Assembly (NCBI GenBank): GCA_934402315.1
Contig: CAKRTS010000007.1
Coordinates: forward strand, 1 to 64,000
Length of the DNA: 64,000 bases
Reading direction: 5' to 3'
From: an uncultured Acetatifactor sp.
GTDB taxonomy: Bacteria; Bacillota; Clostridia; Lachnospirales; Lachnospiraceae
Part shown: piece after piece, positions 33,257 to 41,991 of the stretch
How the letters are laid out: each line of letters begins with the position of its first letter
Numbering within the stretch: position 1 is the first letter of the stretch
Position numbers and translations under genes: made by a program
The notes under the pieces: model-generated
What the model was told of the DNA's origin: nothing
The model's database searches: none
Seen by the model: only the letters and a program-made list of their open reading frames with translations

Positions 33257-35329
33257 ATGAATCGGAAGGATTTCAGCAGTCCGCTGGACTTAAAACAGGT
33301 GCAGATCACAGATGAATTCTGGGGCAGGGAGCAGGAACTCGTGCGGCGCGAGGTGATCCCCTATCAGTGGGAGGCGCTCAACGACAGAGTGCCGGACGCC
33401 GCGCCGAGTTATTGTATGCGGAACTTTAAGGTTGCAGGGAAGATGATGCACCGTAAAAAAGAGGAGGGTGCTGGCTTTGTGGAGCCTGCCTATACCTTCC
33501 GCGGCTTTGAGGCACTGCCGGAGGATCCGAAGAACCCCGACCCGGATAAATTCTACGGCTTTGTTTTTCAGGACAGCGACTTCTCGAAGTGGATTGAGGC
33601 GGTCGGCTATTCCCTGATTAACCATCCCGATCCGGAGCTTGAGAGGACTGCGGATGAGGCGATCGATATTGTCTGTGCGGCACAGGCGGAGAACGGCTAT
33701 CTGGACACCTACTATATCATCAACGGTATGGACCGCATTTTCACCAACCTCAGAGATCACCACGAGCTCTACTGTCTCGGGCATCTGCTCGAGGGAGCGG
33801 CAGCCTATTATCAGGCGACCGGCAAGGATAAGCTGCTGAAGGCGGCGGAGAGATTCGCGGACTTTGTTGCTGAAAAGTTCGGGCCGGAGGACGGACAGTG
33901 TAAAGGCTATCCCGGACATGAGATCGCGGAGATGGCGCTCGCAAAACTGTATGAGCTGACCGGTGAGAAGAAATATCTGGAGCTTGGAAAATTCTTTCTG
34001 GATATGCGGGGAACGAAGCCGTACTATTTCGACCTCGAGGAGAAGGAGCGCGCGGAGCACGACGGAAGGCCGTACAAGGCGCCCGATCCGAAGGAGCTCA
34101 GACATTGGTATCATCAGGCACATCTTCCTGTCCGGGAGCAGACGGAGGCGACAGGGCATGCGGTGCGCGCGGTCTATCTTTACAGCGGCATGGCGGATGT
34201 CGCAAGACTGACGGGGGATGAGGAAATGTTTGCCGCCTGCCGGAGACTCTGGAAGGATATGGTGCAGAGAAAGCTCTATGTCACGGGCGGCATCGGTGCG
34301 ACGCATCTCGGGGAGGCATTTTCCTTTGCGTATGATCTTCCCAACGACACAGCGTATTCCGAGACCTGTGCGGCGATCGGTCTTGCCTTCTTTGCGAGAA
34401 GAATGCTGGAGATCGAGGCGGACAGCGGCTATGCGGATGTGATGGAACAGGCGCTTTACAATACAGTGCTTGCCGGAATGGCTCTGGACGGAAAGAGCTT
34501 CTTCTATGTAAATCCGCTTGAGGTCGTTCCGGAGGCGTGCGAGAGGGATGAGAGAAAGCGCCATGTGAAGGCGGTACGGCAGAAATGGTTCGGCTGCGCA
34601 TGCTGCCCGCCCAACATTGCGAGAATTGTCAGCTCGATCGGCGCATATGTCTACACGCAGAGCAAGGACACCATCTACACGCACCTCTATGTGGGAAGCA
34701 GACTGAGCTGTACCATAAATGGGACAGCAGTTGATCTGAAGCTGGAGAGCGGCTTCCCGTGGAACGGAAGCGCGAAGGTTACGGTACATACGGAAAAGTC
34801 TGCTGAGGGAACGCTTGCCTTCCGCATTCCGGGCTGGTGCCGGGGGCACAGGGCTGTCACGACGGCAGAGGTACAGGAGCGCACGGAGAAGGGCTATCTG
34901 TATCTGACGGGCACATGGAAGGACGGAGACACGGTCGAGCTGGATTTCCCGATGGAGGTTCGCTGCCTGACGGCAAATACAAAAGTGCGTGAGGATGCCG
35001 GAAAGCTTGCCTTTATGAGAGGCCCTGTGTGCTATTGCATGGAGGAGATCGACAACGGAAAGAACCTGCATCTTCTGCGGGTCGATACGGAAAAGCTGTG
35101 CGCGATGGGGATGGACAAGGCGGTCGGTGTGGAAAAGAGCAGTGAACTCGGACATGAGATGTGGATATTGAAGGTTCCGGGCAGGAGGCTGGAGGAGAGT
35201 ACAGACGAGTCGGGACTGTACGCAGACTACGCTCTCGCGGCTTCGACAGAGGTGACATTGACCTTTGTTCCCTATTATGCATGGAATAACCGCGGAGAGG
35301 GCGAGATGAGCGTCTGGGTGAGAGAGTGA
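33257..35329 (+). CDS. GH127 beta-L-arabinofuranosidase
   Basis: The 690-residue enzyme has the cysteine-based active site of GH127: SETCAAIG (Glu369, Cys371) and CACCPPN (Cys447, Cys449, Cys450). In the characterised Bifidobacterium enzyme HypBA1 the equivalent Glu and three Cys bind zinc and one Cys is the nucleophile. The N-terminal (alpha/alpha)6 barrel is followed by beta-sandwich domains. It has no signal peptide, so it should release L-arabinose from imported oligosaccharides in the cytoplasm. It sits 13 bases before the convergent LacI gene and near an isomerase/kinase cluster that could use the arabinose. ATG at 33257 is supported by GGAGGG 5 bases upstream; an earlier in-frame ATG at 33179 lacks a good site. 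Confidence 0.9.
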   Translation: MNRKDFSSPLDLKQVQITDEFWGREQELVRREVIPYQWEALNDRVPDAAPSYCMRNFKVAGKMMHRKKEEGAGFVEPAYTFRGFEALPEDPKNPDPDKFYGFVFQDSDFSKWIEAVGYSLINHPDPELERTADEAIDIVCAAQAENGYLDTYYIINGMDRIFTNLRDHHELYCLGHLLEGAAAYYQATGKDKLLKAAERFADFVAEKFGPEDGQCKGYPGHEIAEMALAKLYELTGEKKYLELGKFFLDMRGTKPYYFDLEEKERAEHDGRPYKAPDPKELRHWYHQAHLPVREQTEATGHAVRAVYLYSGMADVARLTGDEEMFAACRRLWKDMVQRKLYVTGGIGATHLGEAFSFAYDLPNDTAYSETCAAIGLAFFARRMLEIEADSGYADVMEQALYNTVLAGMALDGKSFFYVNPLEVVPEACERDERKRHVKAVRQKWFGCACCPPNIARIVSSIGAYVYTQSKDTIYTHLYVGSRLSCTINGTAVDLKLESGFPWNGSAKVTVHTEKSAEGTLAFRIPGWCRGHRAVTTAEVQERTEKGYLYLTGTWKDGDTVELDFPMEVRCLTANTKVREDAGKLAFMRGPVCYCMEEIDNGKNLHLLRVDTEKLCAMGMDKAVGVEKSSELGHEMWILKVPGRRLEESTDESGLYADYALAASTEVTLTFVPYYAWNNRGEGEMSVWVRE

Positions 35330-35342
35330 CGGACACGATCCG

Positions 35343-36362
35343 TCAGAGATTCTCCCGGATTCGGATGTCAACGGCGACATAATTGTGTTCCTTCTCGGGC
35401 AGCCCCCCTGTTGTCAGGTAGGTGAACAGCAGGGAGAGGGGCCTGCTCCCCTGCAGCTTCGGCTGCTGGCAGATGACAGCGGCGATTGTGCCCTTTTTCA
35501 CCAGCTCCCTTGTCGTGGGAACCATATCATACGCCACAATGCGGATTTTTCCCTGTAAGCCGAGAGCCTTGACGCTGCGGCAGCCGCCGTAGACACCGCC
35601 GGCGGCGAAATACAGGGAGTTTATCTCGGGATGCGCCTTGAGAAGCTGCGTGGTCTTCTCATAGCTCTCGATCTCGTCATCATGTACCTCGACAATGTCC
35701 GTGATGTGGATCGTGTCATTGTAAGGCTTTAAGGTATCGGTGAAACCGGCGATGCGCTCCGTGTGGCAGAGGATATTCGGAGAACCGGTGACGATGCCGA
35801 CGTTGACCTCTCCGTGCGTCATGAGCTGCAGCAGTCCTGCGGCGGTTGCCCCGCTCTTGGTGTAGTTGCTGCCGACGTAGGCGAGTCTCTTTGAATTTTC
35901 AATGTCGGTGTTCAGGGTGACAACCGGGATTCCCTGTTCGTACAGGGCATTGATGCGGCTGCGGACAGTCTCGTCGTTGTAGGGGGCGAGCGCGATGCCG
36001 TTCACACCCTCGGCGACCAGCTCGTCCATTGCTTTCAGCTGCTCCTCCACGCTGCTGGCGATCTGTCTGACAAGCACGGTGCAGTTATAGCCCGCAAGCT
36101 CCTCCGCCTTTTCGTTGACACCGGCGAGAACATCCACATAAAAGGGGTTTTCCGGTGAAAACAGGATGACGCCGAGCTTTAACTTTTTCTTCTGTGCCGC
36201 GAGGACAAGACCTGCCACGTTTGGCTTGTAGTCCAGTTCCCGTGCGATTTTCTCTATTTTTTCGGCAGTGGCGGGATTGACGCTCCCCCTGTGGTTCAAA
36301 ACTCTGTCGACAGTTCCCCTTGACACGCCGGCAAGTGCGGCGATTTCTTTTATGGTTGCCAT
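35343..36362 (-). CDS. LacI-family regulator of the pentose cluster
   Basis: The 339-residue protein begins MATIKEIAALAGVSRGTVDRVLNHRG, a LacI helix-turn-helix of the subgroup with GTVDRVLN in recognition helix 2. Its sensor domain is of the type 1 periplasmic-binding kind (KLKLGVILFSPENPFYVDV, GVNGIALAPYND, VTLNTDIENS, RIAGFTDTL), resembling ribose/xylose-binding proteins, so a pentose or pentose derivative is a reasonable inducer. It is divergent from the kinase gene at 36588 and convergent with GH127. The likely target lies in 36363-36587, where AATTGCAATT (36422-36431) is a perfect palindrome. Ligand and target are inferred. Confidence 0.85.
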   Translation of the reverse strand: MATIKEIAALAGVSRGTVDRVLNHRGSVNPATAEKIEKIARELDYKPNVAGLVLAAQKKKLKLGVILFSPENPFYVDVLAGVNEKAEELAGYNCTVLVRQIASSVEEQLKAMDELVAEGVNGIALAPYNDETVRSRINALYEQGIPVVTLNTDIENSKRLAYVGSNYTKSGATAAGLLQLMTHGEVNVGIVTGSPNILCHTERIAGFTDTLKPYNDTIHITDIVEVHDDEIESYEKTTQLLKAHPEINSLYFAAGGVYGGCRSVKALGLQGKIRIVAYDMVPTTRELVKKGTIAAVICQQPKLQGSRPLSLLFTYLTTGGLPEKEHNYVAVDIRIRENL

Positions 36363-36445
36363 AGTTCCCCTCGTTTCCGGTGCTTTTTTTCTTCAAAGCT
36401 ACAGTAACATAAACCCGGACGAATTGCAATTATGGCAAAATCATC

Positions 36446-36474
36446 TTGATTTTTTTCTCAATAACAAGTATCAT
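36446..36474 (+). promoter_or_regulatory. Promoter of the kinase-DUF4867-isomerase cluster
   Basis: TTGATT (36446-36451) and TATCAT (36469-36474) are 17 bases apart. A perfect palindrome AATTGCAATT lies just upstream at 36422-36431 and could bind the divergent LacI regulator. The leader from about 36481 to 36587 contains no recognised element. Confidence 0.55.
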
Positions 36475-36587
36475 ATCCTTATAGCGTGCCCGTGCACACA
36501 ACAGGCGGCGCAGAGGGTCTCCGGAAGCCCGGAAGACAGCGTGTCTGCGGCGTGGCGGGACATAGAAAGCAGATTGGGAGGTTACAT

Positions 36588-38057
36588 ATGCTGTACATAG
36601 GGATTGATCTGGGAACATCGGCGGTAAAGCTGCTGCTGATGGACAGCGACGGAAAGATCGTCAACATTGTCTCAAGGGAGTACCCGCTGTATTTCCCGCA
36701 TCCGGGCTGGTCTGAGCAGAAGCCGGAGGACTGGTATGCGCAGACGATGGACGGAATCAAAGAGCTGATTAAGGATGTGGACAAGAGTCAGGTGGCAGGC
36801 ATCAGCTTTGGCGGACAGATGCACGGGCTTGTGATCCTCGACAAGGAGGACAACGTGATCCGTCCCGCAATTCTCTGGAATGACGGACGTACCACGGAGG
36901 AGACGGATTATCTGAACAATGTCATCGGCAAGGAGAAGCTCTCCGAGTATACCGCAAATATTGCATTTGCGGGATTTACGGCGCCGAAGATCCTCTGGGT
37001 GAAGAATAAGGAGCCTGAAAATTTTGCAAAGATCGCAAAGATCATGCTTCCCAAGGATTATATCGCATACAAACTGACAGGCGTACACTGCACGGATGTG
37101 TCAGATGCGTCCGGTATGCTGTTATTTGATGTAAAGAACCGCAAGTGGTCGAAGGAGATGTGCGACATCTGCGGCATCAGCGAGACACAGCTTGCAAAAT
37201 GCTATGAGAGCTATGAGGCGGTCGGCACGGTTCTTCCGCAGATCGCGGAAGAGCTCGGAATCCCCGGAAACTGCAAGGTGGCTGCAGGTGCGGGCGACAA
37301 CGCGGCGGCAGCTGTCGGAACCGGAACAGTGGGCGACAATATGTGTAATATCTCGCTCGGAACCAGCGGAACGATCTTCATTTCCTCGAAGAAGTTCGGT
37401 GTGGATAAGTTCAATGCGCTGCATTCCTTTGCACACGCGGACGGAAGCTATCACCTCATGGGCTGCATGCTCAGCGCGGCAAGCTGCAATAAGTGGTGGA
37501 TGGACGAAATCATCGGCACGAAGGATTACGCACAGGAACAGAAGGCAATTGAAAAGCTCGGCGAAAACCATGTCTATTTCCTGCCCTATCTGATGGGTGA
37601 GCGCTCGCCGCACAATAACCCCAATGCGAGAGCAACCTTTATCGGCATGACGATGGATACGACAAGAGCGGACATGACGCAGGCTGTTCTGGAGGGTGTT
37701 GCCTTCGCACTGAGGGATTCCCTCGAGGTGGCGAAGTCCCTCGGCATCGACTTAAAACGCACAAAGATTTGTGGCGGCGGAGCAAAGAGCCCGCTCTGGA
37801 AGAAGATGATCGCAAACATCCTGAATCTGAAGGTGGATGTGATCGAGAGTGAGGAAGGTCCCGCAATGGGCGGTGCGATGCTCGCGGCTGTGGCGTGCGG
37901 GGAGTACGGCAGCGTGGAGGAGATCGCGGCAAAGGTTGTTAAGATCGTGGACACAGTGGAGCCCGATCCGGAGCTTGTCGCAAAGTACGAGGCGCGCTAC
38001 GCACAGTTCAAGGAAATCTACCCGGCCTGCAAGCCCCTCTTCGAGAAACTGCTTTAA
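36588..38057 (+). CDS. xylB: FGGY-family sugar kinase, xylulokinase-type
   Basis: The 489-residue enzyme has the FGGY ATPase signatures: YIGIDLGTSAVKLLLMD at the N-terminus, GWSEQKPEDWY, ISFGGQMHGLV, NDGRTTEE, a GAGDNAAAAVGTGTV phosphate loop and a C-terminal KICGGGAKSPLW segment. By resemblance it phosphorylates D-xylulose. A related ketopentose such as L-ribulose cannot be excluded, because the gene shares its cluster with an L-fucose/L-arabinose isomerase-family enzyme and lies near GH127. ATG at 36588 has GGGAGG upstream; the earlier in-frame start at 36486 has no ribosome site. A hairpin element (copy C) separates it from the DUF4867 gene. Confidence 0.85.
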   Translation: MLYIGIDLGTSAVKLLLMDSDGKIVNIVSREYPLYFPHPGWSEQKPEDWYAQTMDGIKELIKDVDKSQVAGISFGGQMHGLVILDKEDNVIRPAILWNDGRTTEETDYLNNVIGKEKLSEYTANIAFAGFTAPKILWVKNKEPENFAKIAKIMLPKDYIAYKLTGVHCTDVSDASGMLLFDVKNRKWSKEMCDICGISETQLAKCYESYEAVGTVLPQIAEELGIPGNCKVAAGAGDNAAAAVGTGTVGDNMCNISLGTSGTIFISSKKFGVDKFNALHSFAHADGSYHLMGCMLSAASCNKWWMDEIIGTKDYAQEQKAIEKLGENHVYFLPYLMGERSPHNNPNARATFIGMTMDTTRADMTQAVLEGVAFALRDSLEVAKSLGIDLKRTKICGGGAKSPLWKKMIANILNLKVDVIESEEGPAMGGAMLAAVACGEYGSVEEIAAKVVKIVDTVEPDPELVAKYEARYAQFKEIYPACKPLFEKLL

Positions 38058-38100
38058 AGTAAACTTTGGCTGTTTACAAAATCTATAACGTTTCAGAAAT

Positions 38101-38146
38101 CAGTTGTGCAGGATGCGGTGGTCTGCGCTTCCTGTGCAACGTCACT
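38101..38146 (+). repeat. Dispersed hairpin element, copy C (medium form)
   Basis: The 46-base unit has the same ends as copies A and B (CAGTTGTG ... CAACGTCACT). GTTGTGCAGGATGC pairs with CGCTTCCTGTGCAAC with two wobbles and a small mismatch, around the loop GGTGGTCTG, which is also present in copy B. It looks like copy B with about 100 internal bases removed. A separate inverted repeat GTAAAC/GTTTAC (38059-38077) lies between it and the kinase stop. Confidence 0.72.
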
Positions 38147-38183
38147 CGGATACATAAAAAATAACAAAAAGGAGCACAAACCC

Positions 38184-38828
38184 ATGAAGATTTTATCTGT
38201 AAACGATCCGTCCTTTAAAAAGTACGGACGTGTCATCAACAATGTGGACTTCAGCGGACTGGTCGAAGCGATGAAAAAGACACCGGTTCCCGAGGGCGTG
38301 GTTTATGAGCCGGGCGTTGCGGAGCTGGAAGCGCTGCCCGTCATGCAGGAGCTGTCCCACATCGTATACGGCGAGATGCCGATCCAGATCGGCTACTGCA
38401 ACGGACATAATACAAAGCTCAATGCGGTGGAGTACCACAGAGACTCCGAGATCAACGTGGCTGCCACGGATGCGATCCTGATGCTGGGAATGCTGCAGGA
38501 CGTAGAGGCGGATCACACCTACGACACCTCAAAGATCGAGGCATTCCTCGTTCCGGCAGGTACGGCGGTAGAGGTTTATTCGACCACGCTTCACTATGCA
38601 CCCTGCAGCGTGGAGGGCAAGGGCTTCCAGGTGGCAATCGTACTGCCGAAGGGAACGAATTATCCCTTGCAGGTAAAGCATCCGAGGGCGACGGGCAATG
38701 CCACGGACAATGAGGACTGCCTGATTACCGCGGTCAACAAGTGGCTGATCGGTCATGCGGAGGGCGGACTTGACGAAGGAAGCTTTATCGGATTAAAAGG
38801 AAAGAATCTCGATATTACAGAGGACTGA
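38184..38828 (+). CDS. DUF4867 protein of the pentose cluster
   Basis: The 214-residue soluble protein shows no signal peptide or membrane segment. Its pattern (VYEPGVAELEALPVM, YGEMPIQIGYCNGHNTKLNAVEYHRDSE, VEAFLVPAGTAVEVYSTTLHYAPC) suggests a cupin-like beta barrel with several conserved His and Glu, as in metal-binding isomerases or epimerases. I recall the family as DUF4867, with no assigned function. It lies between an FGGY kinase and an isomerase, which makes a role in the same sugar pathway likely, for example sugar mutarotation, isomerisation or repair. ATG at 38184 is preceded by AAAAAGGAG; the in-frame start at 38106 would lie inside the hairpin element and was rejected. Confidence 0.7.
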   Translation: MKILSVNDPSFKKYGRVINNVDFSGLVEAMKKTPVPEGVVYEPGVAELEALPVMQELSHIVYGEMPIQIGYCNGHNTKLNAVEYHRDSEINVAATDAILMLGMLQDVEADHTYDTSKIEAFLVPAGTAVEVYSTTLHYAPCSVEGKGFQVAIVLPKGTNYPLQVKHPRATGNATDNEDCLITAVNKWLIGHAEGGLDEGSFIGLKGKNLDITED

Positions 38829-38917
38829 TCTGCAAGAGAGCAACGGATGAGTAGAATTTTGTCTTAAAAGCAATTATAATGATAAGTATGAGTATGGTAA
38901 AACAGGAGGAACAAGAA

Positions 38918-40402
38918 ATGAACAATTTACCCCAGGTAAAAATCGGTATTGTCGCTGTCAGCCGTGACTGCTTCCCGGAAAGCCTGTCTGTCAACAGAAG
39001 AAAGGCTCTGGTTAAGGCTTACACAGACAAGTACGGCGCAGCGGACATCTACGAGTGCCCCATCTGTATCGTGGAGAGCGAGATCCATATGGTACAGGCT
39101 CTTGAGGACGTCAAGAAGGCAGGCTGTAACGCACTCTGCGTATATCTTGGAAACTTCGGACCTGAAATTTCCGAGACCCTGCTTGCAAAGCACTTTGACG
39201 GCCCTTCCATCTTCGTTGCGGCAGCAGAGGAGAGCCAGGCTGATCTGGCTGACGGACGTGGCGATGCATACTGCGGAATGCTGAATGCAAGCTACAACTT
39301 AAAGCTCCGCAACATCAAGGCATATATCCCTGAGTATCCGGTAGGAACTGCGGAAGAGTGTGCTGACATGATTAACGAGTTTGTTCCGATCGCAAGAGCA
39401 ATCATCGGACTTTCCGATCTGAAGATCATTTCCTTCGGTCCCAGACCGCTGAACTTCCTTGCATGTAATGCACCGATCAAGCAGCTTTACAATCTCGGCG
39501 TTGAGATCGAGGAGAACTCCGAGCTGGATCTGTTTGAGGCCTTCAACAAGCATGCCGGAGATGAGAGAATCCCCGCAAAGGTTAAGGAGATGGCTGACGA
39601 GCTGGGCGCCGGGAACAAGAAGCCCGAGGTTCTTGAGAAGCTTGCACAGTACGAGCTGACCCTGCTTGACTGGGTAGAGGCACACAGAGGCTACCGCAAG
39701 TATGTTGCAATCGCCGGAAAGTGCTGGCCTGCATTCCAGACACAGTTCGGCTTCGTTCCCTGCTATGTAAACAGCCGTCTCACCGGAATGGGCATTCCTG
39801 TATCCTGTGAGGTTGATATTTACGGCTGCCTGAGCGAGTTCATCGGAACCTGTGTCAGCGCAGATGCAGTTACACTGCTTGACATCAACAACTCCGTACC
39901 TGCTGATATGTATAAGGAATCTATCGAGGGCAAGTTCCCCTACACGCACAAGGACACCTTCATGGGCTTCCACTGCGGCAATACCTGCTCCAAGAAGCTT
40001 GCTTTCTGTGAGATGAGAAACCAGAAGATCATGGCGAGAAGCCTTCCGGTAGAGGTTACAAACGGAACGCTCGAGGGAGACATCATGCCCGGCGATATCA
40101 CCTTCTACCGTCTGCAGTCCACTGCTGACAGCAAGCTTCGCGCTTACATCGCACAGGGCGAGGTCCTTCCGGTAGCGACAAAGTCCTTCGGAAGCATCGG
40201 TGTGTTCGCTATTCCTGAGATGGGACGCTTCTACCGTCATGTACTGATCGAGAAGAACTTCCCTCACCACGGCGCAGTTGCTTTCGGACATTTCGGAAAG
40301 GCACTGTTCGAGGTATTTAAGTACATCGGAGTTCCGATTGAGGATCTGGATTACAACCAGCCGAAGTCTCTGCCTTACCCGACGGAGAACCCATTCTGCT
40401 GA
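38918..40402 (+). CDS. L-fucose/L-arabinose isomerase-family protein
   Basis: The 494-residue protein resembles the L-fucose isomerase fold: VKIGIVAVSRDCFPESL, an N-terminal Rossmann-like part with NALCVYLGNFGPE, a substrate-binding part ending in GTCVSADAVTLLDINN, and a metal-site region with GFHCGNTCSKKL and HHGAVAFGHFGKALFEVFKYIG. These enzymes interconvert aldoses and ketoses such as L-fucose, D-arabinose or L-arabinose using manganese. With the adjacent kinase it probably forms isomerase-kinase steps; the partner epimerase or aldolase is not in the window. The actual sugar is unknown; L-arabinose from GH127 is the best guess. The start at 38918 has AGGAGGA upstream. Codon use is strongly biased, as in highly expressed genes. 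A terminator follows. Confidence 0.82.
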   Translation: MNNLPQVKIGIVAVSRDCFPESLSVNRRKALVKAYTDKYGAADIYECPICIVESEIHMVQALEDVKKAGCNALCVYLGNFGPEISETLLAKHFDGPSIFVAAAEESQADLADGRGDAYCGMLNASYNLKLRNIKAYIPEYPVGTAEECADMINEFVPIARAIIGLSDLKIISFGPRPLNFLACNAPIKQLYNLGVEIEENSELDLFEAFNKHAGDERIPAKVKEMADELGAGNKKPEVLEKLAQYELTLLDWVEAHRGYRKYVAIAGKCWPAFQTQFGFVPCYVNSRLTGMGIPVSCEVDIYGCLSEFIGTCVSADAVTLLDINNSVPADMYKESIEGKFPYTHKDTFMGFHCGNTCSKKLAFCEMRNQKIMARSLPVEVTNGTLEGDIMPGDITFYRLQSTADSKLRAYIAQGEVLPVATKSFGSIGVFAIPEMGRFYRHVLIEKNFPHHGAVAFGHFGKALFEVFKYIGVPIEDLDYNQPKSLPYPTENPFC

Positions 40403-40430
40403 TGGATTTTTAACTGAACAGGCATTTTGC

Positions 40431-40465
40431 AAAGGAACAGGGTTGTTCTCCTTGTTCCTTTGTTT
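40431..40465 (+). terminator. Terminator after the isomerase gene
   Basis: AAAGGAACAGG (40431-40441) pairs with CCTTGTTCCTTT (40450-40461), followed by GTTTG. The nine outer pairs are perfect. It lies about 30 bases after the stop codon and closes the pentose cluster. Confidence 0.7.
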
Positions 40466-40511
40466 GTGCAAAAAAATCCATTTTTTGCTCCGATTTTGTC
40501 AAAAAAGTACA

Positions 40512-40540
40512 TTGCACTTTCTTTCTGCCGCGCATATACT
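40512..40540 (+). promoter_or_regulatory. Putative promoter of the first MATE gene
   Basis: TTGCAC (40512-40517) and TATACT (40535-40540) are 17 bases apart. A start near 40547 gives a 45-base leader with AGGAGGA at 40576-40582. Confidence 0.55.
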
Positions 40541-40591
40541 CACTACTGATTTGAACATAATGTAAAGGTAAAGACAGGAGGAAGATGCGCT

Positions 40592-41929
40592 ATGACGAAG
40601 GATTTGACACAGGGATCACCCATGAAGCTGATACTGGGATTTTCCGTACCGCTCTTATTCGGTTTTTTATTTCAGCAGTTTTATAATCTGGTAGACACCA
40701 TCATCGTCGGGCGGTTTCTGGGAACGGACAACTTGGCTGCGGTCGGAGCGACGGGTTCGGTGAACTTTCTGATCATAGGCTTCTGCATGGGCATATGCAG
40801 CGGCTTTTCCATTCCGATCTCCCATAAATTCGGAGCAGGGGATCTGTCTGGTATGCGAAGGGTGGTTGCAAACTGCATCTGGCTGGCGATAGGCTTCGGC
40901 ACGGTGATCACGCTGCTGACGACCTTACTTTGCAGATACATCCTTGTCCTCATGAGAACACCGGACAATATCATAGATGCAGCCTATTCCTATATCTGGG
41001 TGATTTTTCTCGGAATACCGACGACGTTCCTGTACAACATGACCTCCGGTGTGATCCGGGCACTCGGGGACAGCAAGACGCCGGTCATCTTCCTTGTGAT
41101 GGCATCCTTTATTAATATCGGTCTCGACCTGTTCTTTATTATAAATCTTAAGTGGGGCGTAGCGGGCGCTGCATGGGCAACGGTAATCTCGCAGGGGATT
41201 TCCGGAGCATGCTGTCTCTTGTTTATCATAAAGAAGTTTGACATCCTCCGGATCCAGAAGGGGGAGTGGGCGCCGAACAGGCACCTCATGGGTTCACTCT
41301 GCGGCATGGGGGTGCCGATGGGACTGCAATATTCGATCACAGCGATCGGCAGTGTCATTCTCCAGAGCGCGACAAACACACTGGGCTCCGATGCTGTGGC
41401 TGCGGTGACGGCGGCAGGCAGGATAACGGGCTTTCTCGCCTGTCCGTTCGATGCGCTCGGTTCCACGATGGCAACCTACGGCGGACAGACGGTCGGTGCC
41501 GGAAAGCTGGACAGGCTGGGAACCGGTCTGAAATCCTGCGTGATGCTGGGAGCCGGATATTCGGTCATTGCCGTTCTGGTAGCTGTTTTCCTCGGTGAGC
41601 CGCTCGCAACGCTGTTTCTGGATGCATCCGAGGTGTCGATCATCGGCAATGTGAGACTGTTCCTGATCTGTAATACGGCATTTTACTTTCCGCTTGCGCT
41701 GGTCAACATTATCCGTTTCCTGATTCAGGGCATGGGATTTCCAACCTTTGCCATTCTGGCGGGAGTTTTTGAGATGGCGGCGAGGACGCTTGCCGGTTTT
41801 GTACTGGTTCCGGCGTTTGGATTTCCGGGAGTGTGCTTCGGCAGTCCGATTGCGTGGGTGTTTGCGGATATTTTTCTGATTCCGGCATATTTCCATGTGA
41901 GAAGGACGCTGGAGAAAAGATTGACATAA
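40592..41929 (+). CDS. MATE-family efflux transporter
   Basis: The 445-residue protein has twelve predicted membrane helices and the MATE signature in its first half: PLLFGFLFQQFYNLVDTIIVGRFLGTDNLAAVG, with a symmetrical repeat in the second half. It belongs to the NorM/DinF superfamily, which exports drugs or metabolites using sodium or proton gradients. It is transcribed alone from the promoter at 40512 and is convergent with the marR gene. The other MATE gene lies 3 kb further on. Substrate unknown; export of phenolic acids released by the neighbouring esterase is possible. Confidence 0.9.
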   Translation: MTKDLTQGSPMKLILGFSVPLLFGFLFQQFYNLVDTIIVGRFLGTDNLAAVGATGSVNFLIIGFCMGICSGFSIPISHKFGAGDLSGMRRVVANCIWLAIGFGTVITLLTTLLCRYILVLMRTPDNIIDAAYSYIWVIFLGIPTTFLYNMTSGVIRALGDSKTPVIFLVMASFINIGLDLFFIINLKWGVAGAAWATVISQGISGACCLLFIIKKFDILRIQKGEWAPNRHLMGSLCGMGVPMGLQYSITAIGSVILQSATNTLGSDAVAAVTAAGRITGFLACPFDALGSTMATYGGQTVGAGKLDRLGTGLKSCVMLGAGYSVIAVLVAVFLGEPLATLFLDASEVSIIGNVRLFLICNTAFYFPLALVNIIRFLIQGMGFPTFAILAGVFEMAARTLAGFVLVPAFGFPGVCFGSPIAWVFADIFLIPAYFHVRRTLEKRLT

Positions 41930-41955
41930 GAAAACAGGAGATGCCTGTAGGAAAC

Positions 41956-41991
41956 AGGGCGGTTTACGAGAGATTATCGGTAAGCCGCCCT
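41956..41991. terminator. Hairpin between convergent MATE and marR genes
   Basis: AGGGCGGTTTAC (41956-41967) and GTAAGCCGCCCT (41980-41991) form a 12-base stem with one G-T pair. It spans the end of the marR coding region. There is no long T run on either side, so it may be only a weak two-way terminator. Confidence 0.4.

Noticed and set aside
33290..35380. A 696-codon open frame on the minus strand opposite GH127
   Set aside because: It mirrors the GH127 gene in another frame, has no ribosome site, domain or neighbour support, and arises from the codon bias of the real gene. The same holds for long antisense frames at 3618-4775, 12004-13440, 39299-40471, 60041-61183 and 62994-63848.
38106..38183. 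Longer DUF4867 protein starting at 38106
   Set aside because: The extension would be read from the hairpin element and lacks a ribosome site, while AAAAAGGAG precedes the ATG at 38184.
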